Source: Rhynchospora pubera (Eukaryota; Streptophyta; Magnoliopsida; Poales; Cyperaceae). Taken from it: a stretch of DNA of 64,000 bases. Positions 20,775-31,363 of this stretch are shown piece after piece (position 1 is the first letter of the stretch; each line of letters starts with the position of its first letter). The DNA lies in contig CM051460.1 in assembly GCA_028095005.1 (NCBI GenBank), forward strand, positions 232,456,742-232,520,741. Reading direction: 5' to 3'. The notes below the pieces were generated by a model. The model was not told the origin of the DNA. It saw only the letters and a program-made list of their open reading frames with translations, and did not search any database. The translations under genes and the position numbers were made by a program.

Positions 20775-22548
20775 TGTTAGAGATATGTCCTAGAAGCCAA
20801 TTCATTAGGCTACTTCTATAGTTTATGTTATTGATGATTTCAGATCATTTGTTCTTTGATTTAATCGTTGACAGTTCATTCAGGTTGAGGATCTGAATTA
20901 TAGATCACTGTTATTCATTTAGTAGTAAATGACAACGATAAATCTAAAAGTCCATAATCTTGATAATTAACAGAGAACATTAGTTATCAATAAGATTAGT
21001 ATGCAGATTAAGTGATGATTAAGGTCTATAAATCATAGGTTAAGAGTAACCAACTTAATTGCATATGTATATGTTGTAGAACATAGTACAGGACTGGACC
21101 CCACGAAATAAATATATGGATTGTGTTACGTGTCATTATTTATTTCGTTATGATTTTGGTTCTAAGTTTGAGATGATTATCTTTTCCACATGAGGATAGA
21201 TGCTATAAATCATGTCTACCGCTGATTCCTGATAAAGGCTGCTATACGGACTTGATTTAAGTATTATTGAATTGTGCGGGGAAAAGCTAATTATCAAGAA
21301 AACCGTATGTCCCTCATTAATTCACTTAGTGAGTGACGATATCTGTTTGGGCCCCTTGATGGAGATAGATTGTTTGCTAGCAACTGATACAATTATCTCT
21401 AGATCAAGAAACGTATAATCTGCAAGAATGACACGTTCCTATCTTGGATTATACGATGATATCGTGTGACATAAGAATCAAAATAGAGAAACATAATTGT
21501 TCTCTTATGCAGGATTGAAATTTTGTAGCTGTACACTATTTATGCGAATTGGGAATCATAACGTGTTGCTAGATACCGCTTATGATTATTGGAATAAAAT
21601 GGCGATTTAATTCCATGTCCAACGTAGCATAAATCCTCAAAGGGTCACACAAATAAAGCTTTAACCAAACAGTGCATTATTTATTTATTCGCAATAGTGC
21701 GTATTGCGAAAATATGATATGTTGATTAATTAATTATATACCGTTGCGGACCGTTATAATTAATTAAATCAAATAGATCATATAGAAATAAATTAATGCA
21801 TTTGCTAATCCTGAAATGATTATTAATAAGTTAATAATTATTTATATTCAACATATTTTATTTGAGCTATTCGGATTTTAATTAAATGTTAATTAAAAGG
21901 GCCGAAATTGATAACTATTGGAAAGACAAATAAATGGAATTAAGTAATGGACCTAGCCAACAAATTGTTGTAGGCCTTCTTGGCCCATGAAGGGTGCGGC
22001 AACCTAGGGGCAAATTTGTCCAAAGGAAATGTTGGTAGGTAGATCAAGAGAGCTCTATATAAAGGGGTTCATTTTGGGGAAACCCTAGCCACCTTTCTAT
22101 TTTCTCTCTCCTTCCTCCATAGCCGAAATTCCCAAAAGAGGAGAATAAATTTCAGAATTTATTCCTCTTCTCTTTTGCTCTTTCCATTGTTTCATTAGGG
22201 CTCATGTGTTGAGATTTAGCTACTTCATTAATATAGATTAATTGGAAGAAAAGCTAGAAACAAAGGATTAGCTATCTCTCTTTGTGTTTTTGCTAGCACA
22301 AAAATCTTAGAGGTTGGTTAATCCTTTTGGTGGATTCGAGGTCGTCGAAGGAAGAAGAAGGGAGAGCACGCCACCGACACCAAAACCGTTGGAACAAGCC
22401 TCTTGGTTGCGATACCAAGAGAGGTATACTTCCAACCCTTTTTCTCGTGTGTTTGAATAGCTTGTGTACTAGATCCTATGTGTGTGATGTTCTTGGCTTA
22501 ATTAATTTGTAATTAGCAAAATAAATGAAAATTACACACTTTCTAACA
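20775..22548 (+). repeat. 3' LTR of the inner Copia element
   Basis: 1774 bp. Substitutions against the 5' LTR seen by eye: about 6. TATA box at 22056-22063. Confidence 0.95.
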
Positions 22549-22553
22549 GGTTG

Positions 22554-24007
22554 TTGTATATCTTCCTCGGGACAAACCCGCGGTTTTGGAAATTGCCCTG
22601 GTTACCACCTGTCTCATTATTCCCAGTAACTCCTTGGTACCAGTTACGGACGTCCTCAAAGGAATTGACTTCCTCCGGTGCGGGGTCTCCATACTGGAGG
22701 GGGCAATCTGGAGATTTGTGCCCTTCCTCCCCACACACTTCGCACTCTTTCGAGAGCAAGTGCGTGCCACTGATCGATTGCATCTTAGCAAGCTCGGTTT
22801 CCAGATAAGCGATCCTGTCGCGAGTGTCTTGGACTTCCTTGACCTCATGTCGAGTTGGGTTGCTCCTCGACGGGTTAGGTGCCGGCCAATTGTAGTGTAG
22901 CGCACATCTCTCAATGGCTGCACGTGCTTGCTCCGCATCGAGTTGCGTGAAACTTCCACCTGAAAGAGCATCAATATTTACTTTAATACCATCGTAAAGA
23001 CCGTTATAAAATGAATGGATGGTCAACCAATCCTGAATTTCATGGTTAGGACAAGAGTTCTCTAGGTCTCTAAACCGTTCCCAAGCTTCCCTATACGATT
23101 CATCACCCCTTTGTTTGAAATTTGTGATTTCCCTCCTAATTTCAAAGACTCTTTTTGCTGGAAAATACCGTTCGAGAAAAATCCTAGCCATGGCTTCCCA
23201 ACTATCTATTGACCCTCTTTTCAGTGTATTGTACCATTTTTTGGCCTTATCCCTAAGAGAAAAATGAAACAAGAGAAGTCTAATAGAATCCGGGGAAACC
23301 CCGTTGAATTTTAACAATTTGGTGCAATCAAGAAAAGCTTGTAAATGTGCATGTGGGTCCTCTTGGTCAGCCCCATAGAATTTGTTTTGTTGCACGAGCG
23401 CGACATGCGCGGGGTTGATTTGCATGTTGTTTGTGGCGATTCCTCTAATCACAATGGGTCCATCCACGTCTTGGACTATAGGGGCAGAGTGCTCGCGAAG
23501 AGTTTTGTGTGGCCCCTGAGCTTCGTCGGGATTAACCGGTGCTCCATGGATGCTACCGCCGTCATTGAAATTTCCATTGCGCTCTTCCTCGAAGACGAGT
23601 CGCTCTTGCTCGAGGGCGAGTCGTTCTTGGAGAATTATTTGCTGTGTGGCCTCTAACTCAAGGCGTAGAGCCTCAAGTTGTCTAGCTTCATCAGTTCGAT
23701 CAGCCATTGGAACGCTTGTTCCTTCGCCCGTCTGCAGGTTCTGCAGGAATTCGGTCCGAATAGGTTGGAATTCGGTCCGAATTTGACCTTCTGGAACTTG
23801 CTGAGTTTCGATTCGGACCGGATTGGACGGAATTCGGTCCGGATTCGGTGCAGGTTGTTGTTGCTTCTTCCCCTTGCGAGCAGCGGCTTGCGTCGTGCTC
23901 GAGCTAGAGGCTTCGTGAGGGTTGTCTCCCTTACCCCTTAGGTTGTAATCGTGTGGAATTTGGGGTTGGGTGTTTCTTGATCCTCTAGCCAGCGTTAACC
24001 TACACAC
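22554..24007 (-). pseudogene. Gypsy gag, N-terminal 480 or so residues
   Basis: A retrotransposon gag domain (HLQAFLDCTKLLKFNGVSPDS, WEAMARIFLERYFPAKR, ESYREAWERFRDL, FYNGL) is followed by a CCHC zinc knuckle CEVCGEEGHKSPDCP. The N-terminal region carries two palindrome-encoded repeat pairs and a Glu/Leu-rich coiled-coil (about residues 108-150). No ATG is found at the expected N-terminus. The frame opens upstream of a CTG at 23992 (LARGSRNTQ), which may be a lost ATG or a near-cognate start. The reading frame is interrupted by the Copia insertion in the TSD GGTTG and resumes at 12653. Confidence 0.9.
23748..23845. repeat. Two palindrome pairs in the gag N-terminus
   Basis: Copies start at 23748, 23769, 23810 and 23831, with within-pair distance 21 bp and pair-to-pair 62 bp. 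Some carry one or two changes. They encode NPDRIPSNPVRI and, 9 residues on, IRTEFQPIRTEF. Confidence 0.93.
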
Positions 24008-24103
24008 AAGCGATTCAACAACAAAAGTACCGAATGAGTAAAAAGAATAAAAGAATGAGTCTAGTCTCTAATTACTTTAATAAGAAATAATATCATAACG
24101 CCA

Positions 24104-24121
24104 TCCCCGGCAACGGCGCCA
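24104..24121 (-). other. Gypsy primer binding site (tRNA-Asp)
   Basis: On the minus strand TGGCGCCGTTGCCGGGGA lies 3 nt from the 5' LTR. It is complementary to the 3' end of plant tRNA-Asp(GUC) as I recall it. Confidence 0.85.
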
Positions 24122-24124
24122 TTT

Positions 24125-25787
24125 TGATCGAGGGTGTGAACCAAGGTCAAACAAATAATCCTTGTACTCGACTAGTTGTTCGTAGTAGAGTAAAGGTGTC
24201 GAACCCACAGAGATGGATATGAGTATTATTCTTATTATTTCGTTAAATCTAGACGATAAAAATTTAGAAGAGGATCGGTAACTTGAATTGAACAAAATTA
24301 AAGGAAAATAAAATTATGCAATTGCAAATAACGAGAATATGCAAAACAATTAAAATAGATATTTTTGGGGTTTTCTAACAGATTAAGATGTGATAATAAA
24401 GATGCTTTAGGGTTCGATTTCACTTAGAACTGGCCACAGAGTCGCAAGACCTAGCACTGTCGTATTCGGCCTTGCTAATTCCACTGTGTAAATGATGTGG
24501 TTTACCCTCTTGTTGATTTATCCAAGCCAAAGGTCCATCTAGCCAAACCTAACTCCCTAACCCTCCGCTTTCGCCTATTGGGTACGGTATTTGGAATGGG
24601 ATCTAGTGTTGAATAACCTTCATCGAGTGTATTGCACCCCCAACTTTCGTTGTTCGGTGGACTTACTCGAGTTTACCAATGGTTTTCTACGAGGTATTTA
24701 GTTAGATTTTCGCCTAACTAAAAACGTTCACTTTTGGTTATTAATTGGTCGACTTTCGCCATTGACCTACCTCGAAATACTCGCACAGGACTCGATTAAT
24801 ATAATGTAAAGATGTTCCCAACAAATGCGCGCGTACAAAAGTCGAGCAATACAAGTAGTAAACGGTCCAAACACAAGCAATTTCAATTAAAATCCCAAGG
24901 GTAATTAACTTCATCGATCAACAAAACAAGTAAACCAAGCAAAACCTAGATCTAAGCTACATCGTTCCCTAAAGCAATGAGTTTTTAGCCTAACATACTA
25001 AGAGTGACAATGCAAATAACAGAATATAGAACTAAACAATCCATAAAACCAGAAAATAGAGAAATAGTACTAGAAATACATAAATAAACCAGTTTTTGAG
25101 ATAAAACCACTTCCAAATGCACACTAGAAGGTAGGGAATCCGTCGGAGCAGCAAACCACAGCAAAATCTCGAGTCTAACCCCTGTCCCAGTCGCCCAAAA
25201 CCAAGAGAAAGAGCCAAAAAGTAGATCTGGATCTGCTGGAGAGAGGGAGAGAGAGAAATGGAATGAAAGATGCCCCCCTCTATACATGGAAGGCGCCTAT
25301 ATCATCTCCAGCAGCTGTCACATCAATTTCCCTTCAATTTTGGCGGAAATCGAGGCTTCCAAATGGAGAAAACGTCTCCAGAACGCTGCCAGAACACTTT
25401 CCATGTATAGCAATTCGGACCGAATTCAGGGGAATTCGGACCGAATTGATGCCACTGGATTTTCAGGAGGGAGGTCTGCGCAGGAATTCGTTCCGAATTC
25501 AGGGGAATTCGGTCCGAATTGAAGGGTCTGGTTCGCGAAATGGCTTGATTCGAGCGGGGTCGCTTCATCGGGTTGAGTCGGGGCTTGGTCTAGGCTAGGC
25601 ATGAGTCATCTAGCACCTGAATTGCTGCTTTCCTTGCTGATTTCCTTGGATTCCTACAAATAAGATCAAAGTGCAAAAGGCAGTGCCAAATCTGGCAAAG
25701 AAAGGCAAAAACAGCAATAAATCAAAGTTTTAGTAACAATTTCGAGGTAAAGTCTGGTCAAAATAGCAATATAAATATGAGATAACA
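24125..25787 (-). repeat. 5' LTR of the Gypsy element
   Basis: 1663 bp, paired with 2668-4308. It carries two palindrome pairs where the other LTR has one and a half. Confidence 0.92.
25412..25520. repeat. Palindrome pairs in the 5' LTR
   Basis: Copies start at 25412, 25433, 25485 (one G-to-T change) and 25506. Each pair is 21 bp apart. Confidence 0.95.
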
Positions 25788-27273
25788 CCTCCCACTAAAT
25801 TCTATAAGGATCTAAATCCTATATAAAATAAAGGTGCAAAATACATGTGAAAACATCCTATTCCCATCCTAACCTTAGGGGCATGAAAGCCTCACAATTT
25901 ACATAAAAAATTAATTAACAAATTAATTAATGGCACCAAAGGCCGCATTACAAACATTCACACATGCATTCATATTACAACCACAAGGCATTGAGTCATG
26001 AGCCATACTAAACCCACTATCCACCTACAAAACAAAGTTAGCACATACAAGCACTTTGTTTCCAATTAACGATTTTCAAGCATTTTTGCGTATCGTTTGC
26101 CATAAGTAAATTCCGTGTACAAATTCTCAATTTTAAACAACAAAACTTATTTAAATTCATTTACAAAGTTCTTTCAACATCCCATAACTGAAAGGAGATC
26201 AAACAAGGAGAATTCTAATTGTTTTCAACTAGTTTGAATACTTAGAAAAACAGTAATTTATCAAAAACGTAACTAATGGAATCCAACAAAACCAATAGTT
26301 TTAGGTCTCCAAAAATACTCAAATAAATTACTTAAGCTCCTTATCATAGTTGTGAATACCAGCAAAAAAATTCAAGAAGAGATCTTAAACCATCTGGGAG
26401 AATAAAAAATGACAAATCTCTTACAAGTGCACGAAAACACCGTTATGAGATTTTCAGCTTATCCTCTCAACCATTTGGTCTGTTAGACCACCTTCTAAAC
26501 AGTTTTTATATATACAATATACATAGAAAAACTTGTTTAGTCTATAGGCTAACTATCCATGAAAAGAAAACCACCAAGTTTAGTTCAAAAAGTTCGAGTT
26601 ACATACTAAACAATCAACAAATTCTGTACTGGAACGGACTGTCGATCGAAATGTTTTAACCTAGTTGAAGGTCCAAATTTTCACGAAAAATTATGAAATT
26701 AATTTTCCTGGAATCCTAACTCAAAATAGAACAACTCCATTTAAACAGAATTTTTAAAGTAGTTCTCAGTTGGTACAGTTTATTAGAACAATCGATTTGC
26801 TCAACAAACTGGATCTGACAAGATCTTCTTTTTCATACTTGAAAACCCACAAATTAATCTGAGTCATGCAACACTTTATACATGCTCAGAAAGAGCTTCA
26901 AGTCCTCTTTAAATCTAGCCATAGAACACTGGTACTTATATTCAAAATATAAATCTTTCAAGCCATTCAAACATGACAGTGCAAGCAAAAACTGGTTCTG
27001 CGCACTGTCGCCGTTTTATTCACAATAAATCCATACTAATTCAAAAAAATGTGAATCTAACGCTAAAAGAATTAAAATCCACAGATCTACAATTTTCATG
27101 TAGATGGAAAGATCTTCCAGAGAACTTATCAAAGCGAAAAACGGAAAACAACACAGAAAATACCATTTCCAGAAAGCAAACAAACGCATCATCTCTACTA
27201 ATCCGTTAATTAGCCAATTTCTATTAATTAAGTGTCAAAATAGCTTAAGTACGACCATGTGCTCTGATACCAC
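25788..27273 (-). repeat. Leader and primer site of the outer Copia element
   Basis: The reverse complement aligns with about 14428-15907 of the inner Copia leader, with scattered substitutions. The tRNA-Met site lies at 27261-27272. No ORF. It is truncated at the internal deletion junction (CCTCCCACTAAATTC). Confidence 0.88.
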
Positions 27274-29041
27274 TGTTAGTTAAGTGCGTAATTTTAATTT
27301 TTGTGGTTAATTACTCTTAATTAGCCTATTTAATCATGCACAAACACGGATCTTGCACTTAGCCATTCACACAAAGAGAAAGGTTCAAAGGTATACCTCT
27401 CTTGATATCGTAATCAAGAGGCTCGAACCGGCTAGGTTGTAGGTGGTGTGCTCGCGTCTAGCTCCTCCTTCGTACCAAGCTCGTCCTCGAGTCCACCACG
27501 AAATTAACCAAGACCTACAAGCTTTGCTAGAAGCTACAAGGTCTAGGCTAATCCCAAGCTTTCTCGCCTTCTTAATAACTCTTTAATTAAGTGGAGAGAA
27601 TGGAGCTCAACACATGAGCATTAATGGTGGAAGAGAGGGGAGAGGAGTGGCGGCCAAGAGAGGGAGAGAGAGGGGTGGTGGCGGCCTAGAAAGAGGAAGA
27701 GAGAGAGAGGAGCAAAAGGCCTCCACAAGGGTCATTTTATAATGCTCAAACTCTAGCAATAAGTTCCCTTTATTTACAAGTGTGCCACCTACCTACCACC
27801 CACCTATATGGCCGGCCACAAAATGGGCCCAATTGGTCTTTGTACACTCTCCAATTTGATTATTAAATCAACCCATTTGATCCACCATTTGATGCTCTAA
27901 ATTTGGGCTATTTATTCTATAATAAATATCGGCCCATTAATTTAATATAACTATTTATATTAAATTGTGTTGTGTTGAATAATTATTAACTAATTAATAA
28001 TTACCATGGGATTAGCTTATGCATTTAAATCATTTCGATACGATCCGTTTGAATTAATTAATTATATCGACATATAATCAATTAATCAACTAATCATATT
28101 TTCGCATAAGCACACTGATGCAAATAAATGATTAATGCACTGTTTGGTTATATTTCGATCTGTGTGACCCTTTGAGGATTTATGCTAAGTTGGACATGGG
28201 ATTAAATCGCTATTTAATTCCAATAATCATAAGCGGTATCTAGCAACACGTGATGATTCCCAATTCGCATAAATAATGTACTGATACAGTATTTAAATCC
28301 TGCATAAGAGAATAAAAGTATTTCTCTATTTTGATTCTTATGTCTTACGATATCACCGTATAATCCAAGATAGGAATGTGTAATTCTTGCAGATTATACG
28401 TTTCTTGATCTAGAGATAATTGTATCAGTTGCTAGCAAACAATCTATCTCCATCAAGGGGCCCAAATAGATATCGTCACTCACTAAATGAATTAATGAGG
28501 GACATACGGTTTTCTTGATAATTTAGCTTTTCCCCGCACAATTCAAGAGAACATAAATAACGTCCGTATAGCAGCCCTTATCGGGAATCAGCGGTAGACG
28601 ATATTTATTGAACCTATCCTCATGTGGAAAAGATAAACATCTCAAACTTAGAATCAAAATCATAACGAAATAAATAATGACACATAACACAATCCATATA
28701 TTTATTTCGTTGGGTCATGTCATGTACTATGTTCAATTAACATAAACATATGCAATTAAGTTGGTTACTCTTAACCCATGATTTATAGAACTTAATCATC
28801 ACTTAACTTGCATACTAATCTTATTGATAATTAATGCTCCTTGTCAATTATCAAGATTATGTACGTTTTAGATTTATTGTTGTCATTTACTACTAAATGA
28901 AACACAGTGATCTATAATTCAGATCCTCAACCTGAATGAACTGTCAACACATAAATCAAGGAACAAATGATATAAAATCATCAATGACATAAAACCATAG
29001 AAGTAGCCAAAAATATTGTCTTCTAGGACATATCTCTAACA
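27274..29041 (-). repeat. 5' LTR of the outer Copia element
   Basis: 1768 bp, related to but clearly diverged from the 1774-bp inner Copia LTRs. It has the shared blocks GAGATATGTCCTAGAAG, AGGATCTGAATTATAGATCA and TTGATCTAGAGATAATTG on the minus strand. The hairpin and AG|GTATAC motif lie at about 27391-27421. Confidence 0.9.
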
Positions 29042-29046
29042 ATATA

Positions 29047-29560
29047 AATTTAAAAATATTCAAATTTTTTAAATTAACAATAATATTGTCTTAAATTATT
29101 ATGCTTTTTTACTAGAATACTTTTTATTTTGATATTTGATATTATCAACGGACCCAAAATAATTTTACACAAGGCACCATGTGTGAGATTGTATGGTTCA
29201 ATGTGGAACATATTAGAGGAGGCTATTGTATGATTTCCCACAAGTTTTGTATTAATTTTTCCGCAAACACTAATATTACTATTTTGACACCAAATCTTCT
29301 TACTATATTCGTGTGTTACCTTATTTCAAGTCTTTTGAAAATATCGGAACATAAATTAGTAAATTACTGACTTGACACAGCCTATAGGCACATCTATTGT
29401 TTAATTACTATAATCAGATAAATTAAAATTTATAATTCTTAATTACGATTTACTTATTAATTTTGATATTTTTAATACAATTTTTTATTCAAATTAATTT
29501 TTAATATTTCGTAATATTTTTTATTTGTAAACAATCTAAAAATTTTGTAAAAATTTAAAA
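29047..29560. other. AT-rich intergenic DNA
   Basis: Very AT-rich. I see no gene or repeat with defined ends. Confidence 0.4.
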
Positions 29561-30677
29561 AAAAATTTATTCTTATTTTTAAAATAAAGAATTGTCATTT
29601 TTATGTTAAATTATTATTAATAAATCATAATAAGATTAATTAGATGCTGACAAATGAAAATGTGTGTTTATGTAGTCTATATTCAATGAATGGGTCCCAA
29701 AAAATACCTTACACTAACTAGATAATTGTTTCATCTTTTTCTTAAAATGAAGATATATAGTTGTAATTATAATAAAGTATTTTTATTTTAAATAAATTTA
29801 AAAAATCATTATTATGTTACTTAAATGCTAATAAATGAAATGATGGTATAATATATCATACAGTGTCCTTTTTATTTTAAATCATTATTGAGAAATTATA
29901 ATTAGGTTAATTAAATGATAACAAATAAAAGGGTGTGTTTGTGTATGATAAAGTATCATTTTTTTATATTATTCTTAAAAAATTATAAATAGATTAATTA
30001 AATGTTAACAAATGAAAGGGTGTGAGTATGTAGTCTTATTCAATGAATGAGTGCGAATGAAAAAGTGCTTTTTAGCATATATTTCATATGGTTTCAATTA
30101 ATATGTCTTTCCAAAGGATGCAATCAAGTTGATGCCTCAAAAGGTGCGATTTAAAAGGTGCATTATCAAATGATGCAATCGAGTGGATGTCTCCTTTACC
30201 AAAAGGTGCCAACATTTTATTTATAAATAATATTTCTTTTTCAAATTTTCATCAACCATTTCACATTTGCAATAAAGATTATATATAAATATAATAGATA
30301 TTGCATTATTTTCAAATAGAAATCTAAACGTAATACGTTCATGGACATTGAAAAATTGGCCCGCAACAAATTCGAAGACAAAAAATACATGGAGATAAAT
30401 TTTGTTCTTCTAGAAGTAAGGTAAATATTTATACAATAATTTTTATTAATACTGAAATGTTTAAATCGTTATTAATTTTCATTCTTGAGCAAATTAATTT
30501 ATCAAATTTATCTTCTTATAGCAAATATACTTTAAAAATAAGTTCTTTTATATTGAAATCATTGATTAAAAATCATCTTATATATATACTTAAAATAAAA
30601 ATTAATGACATAATGTCCCATATATTATTTACAACAGATATTATTATCGTCGAGCGAAGCTCGACGCACAGATCTAG
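29560..30677 (+). mobile_element. Helitron-like element, 3' part with terminus
   Basis: The 3' end has a perfect 8-bp stem CGTCGAGC/GCTCGACG with a GAA loop (30648-30666). After 7 nt comes CTAG (30674-30677), followed by T: the hairpin plus CTRR|T signature of Helitrons. Upstream are three to four diverged copies of a unit of about 110 bp (TTAATTAAATGNTRACAAATGAAA). The 5' TC end was not located, so the start given is only where repeats begin. No Rep/helicase ORF, so non-autonomous. Confidence 0.6.
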
Positions 30678-30899
30678 TTTAAATACAAAATGATTTTGAC
30701 TCATATAAAAATAGAACTTAGTCAAAATAAAAGATCTGAACTAACGTCAAACATATTAATTTAATTATAAAAATTACAACATCACCAATTATCGTCAATG
30801 CTCATGATCATGCCGGCAAATTAAAGTAGAGAAAAAGAATTTTAAGTTAAAAATATTGTGACTTTTTCATTAAATGAAATCAAAACGATTGAAAGTTTT

Positions 30900-31087
30900 C
30901 CGAAATTAATTAATATAAAAATTTAGACACAAAAAATTTTAATATACAGAATTATTATTATTTTTTTTAATAAGAAGAAAGTTCCAACGCGTTTCAGAAG
31001 CGAGTATTCGAATTCCCCTCCGTACGCGTTTATAAAACGCGCTCCAGGGCTTTCAACGCGTTTTATAAACGCGTACGAAGGAGAGAT
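30900..31087 (+). repeat. Left TIR of the MULE
   Basis: 188 bp matching the right TIR with no difference found by eye. The inner 70 bp are a near-palindrome with two inverted ACGCGTTTATAAAACGCG motifs around CTCCAGGGCTTTCAA. Confidence 0.92.
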
Positions 31088-31114
31088 GCTGTTCACTTTC
31101 CTCTCGTTTGTCAG

Positions 31115-31185
31115 AGCTTCGTACGCGTTTATAAAACGCGTTGAAAGCTCTGGAGCGCACTTCATAAACGCGTTCGAAGGTGTAT
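31115..31185. repeat. Second palindromic unit, left sub-terminal region
   Basis: CTTCGTACGCGTTTATAAAA facing CACTTCATAAACGCGTTCGA, a diverged inverted copy of the TIR's inner unit. A matching second unit is at 36737-36797 on the right. Confidence 0.75.
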
Positions 31186-31290
31186 TATTTAATTTTTAGG
31201 AAAAAAAGTACAAGCATGCTCTGATAAAGACTGCAAAAGACATGACAAGATTTGATTTTACAATGTCATCTTTGAACTACTGAAATTATT

Positions 31291-31297
31291 TATAAAA
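31291..31297 (+). promoter_or_regulatory. TATA box of the MULE left gene
   Basis: TATAAAA 73 bp upstream of the ATG at 31364, giving a predicted transcript start near 31320. Confidence 0.5.
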
Positions 31298-31363
31298 GCA
31301 GCCATTGTTGAATTAGAATGCACAAACACCCACTACCTCCTTCTTGTTAAAACCTTCAGTACA

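Larger units (their letters stand above)
12654..22548 (+). mobile_element. Young, apparently intact Copia retrotransposon (Angela/BARE-like layout)
   Basis: A 9895-bp element with 1774-bp LTRs (12654-14427 and 20775-22548) differing at about 6 sites by eye. It has TGTTAG...CTAACA ends and the 5-bp TSD GGTTG (12649-12653 and 22549-22553). The tRNA-Met primer site is TGGTATCAGAGC at 14429-14440 and the polypurine tract AAGTGGGAGAT at 20764-20774. One uninterrupted 1381-codon polyprotein has every catalytic motif. Long LTRs plus a 2-kb leader resemble BARE/Angela elements; the lineage call is an inference. It interrupts the Gypsy gag. Confidence 0.96.
2668..25787 (-). mobile_element. Athila-like Ty3/Gypsy retrotransposon, inactive, split by a Copia insertion
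   Basis: The termini are TGATCGAGGG at 2668 and GATAACA ending at 25787. The 5-bp TSD CCTCC is at 2663-2667 and 25788-25792. It lies on the minus strand: 5' LTR 24125-25787, tRNA-Asp primer site 24104-24121, gag, protease, RT, RNase H, integrase, then an env-like ORF, a polypurine tract and the 3' LTR 2668-4308. The gene order and an Athila ORF-1-like ORF after integrase point to the Athila lineage. Its LTRs differ at about 13 sites in 1641 bp plus two indels. Multiple lesions (see the gene entries) make this copy non-functional. Confidence 0.93.
2145..29041 (-). mobile_element. Outer Copia-type LTR element, internally deleted and split by the Gypsy insertion
   Basis: The element starts TGTTAGTTAAG at 2145 and ends ATCTCTAACA at 29041. 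Both sides are flanked by the same 5 bp, ATATA (2140-2144 and 29042-29046). On the minus strand it has a complete 5' LTR (29041 to 27274), a tRNA-Met primer site (27272-27261) and a leader (down to 25788). That leader is followed, after removal of the Gypsy insert, by only the last 523 bp of a 3' LTR (2667 to 2145). All coding sequence and most of the 3' LTR are missing. LTR and leader are clearly related to the inner Copia element but diverged, so it is an older, non-autonomous relative. Confidence 0.88.

Noticed and set aside
3954..25520. Palindrome repeats explained as simple restriction-linker or assembly artefact
   Set aside because: They carry independent point changes, lie in frame in several domains with related but non-identical spacers, and recur in both LTRs. 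That indicates evolved repeats.
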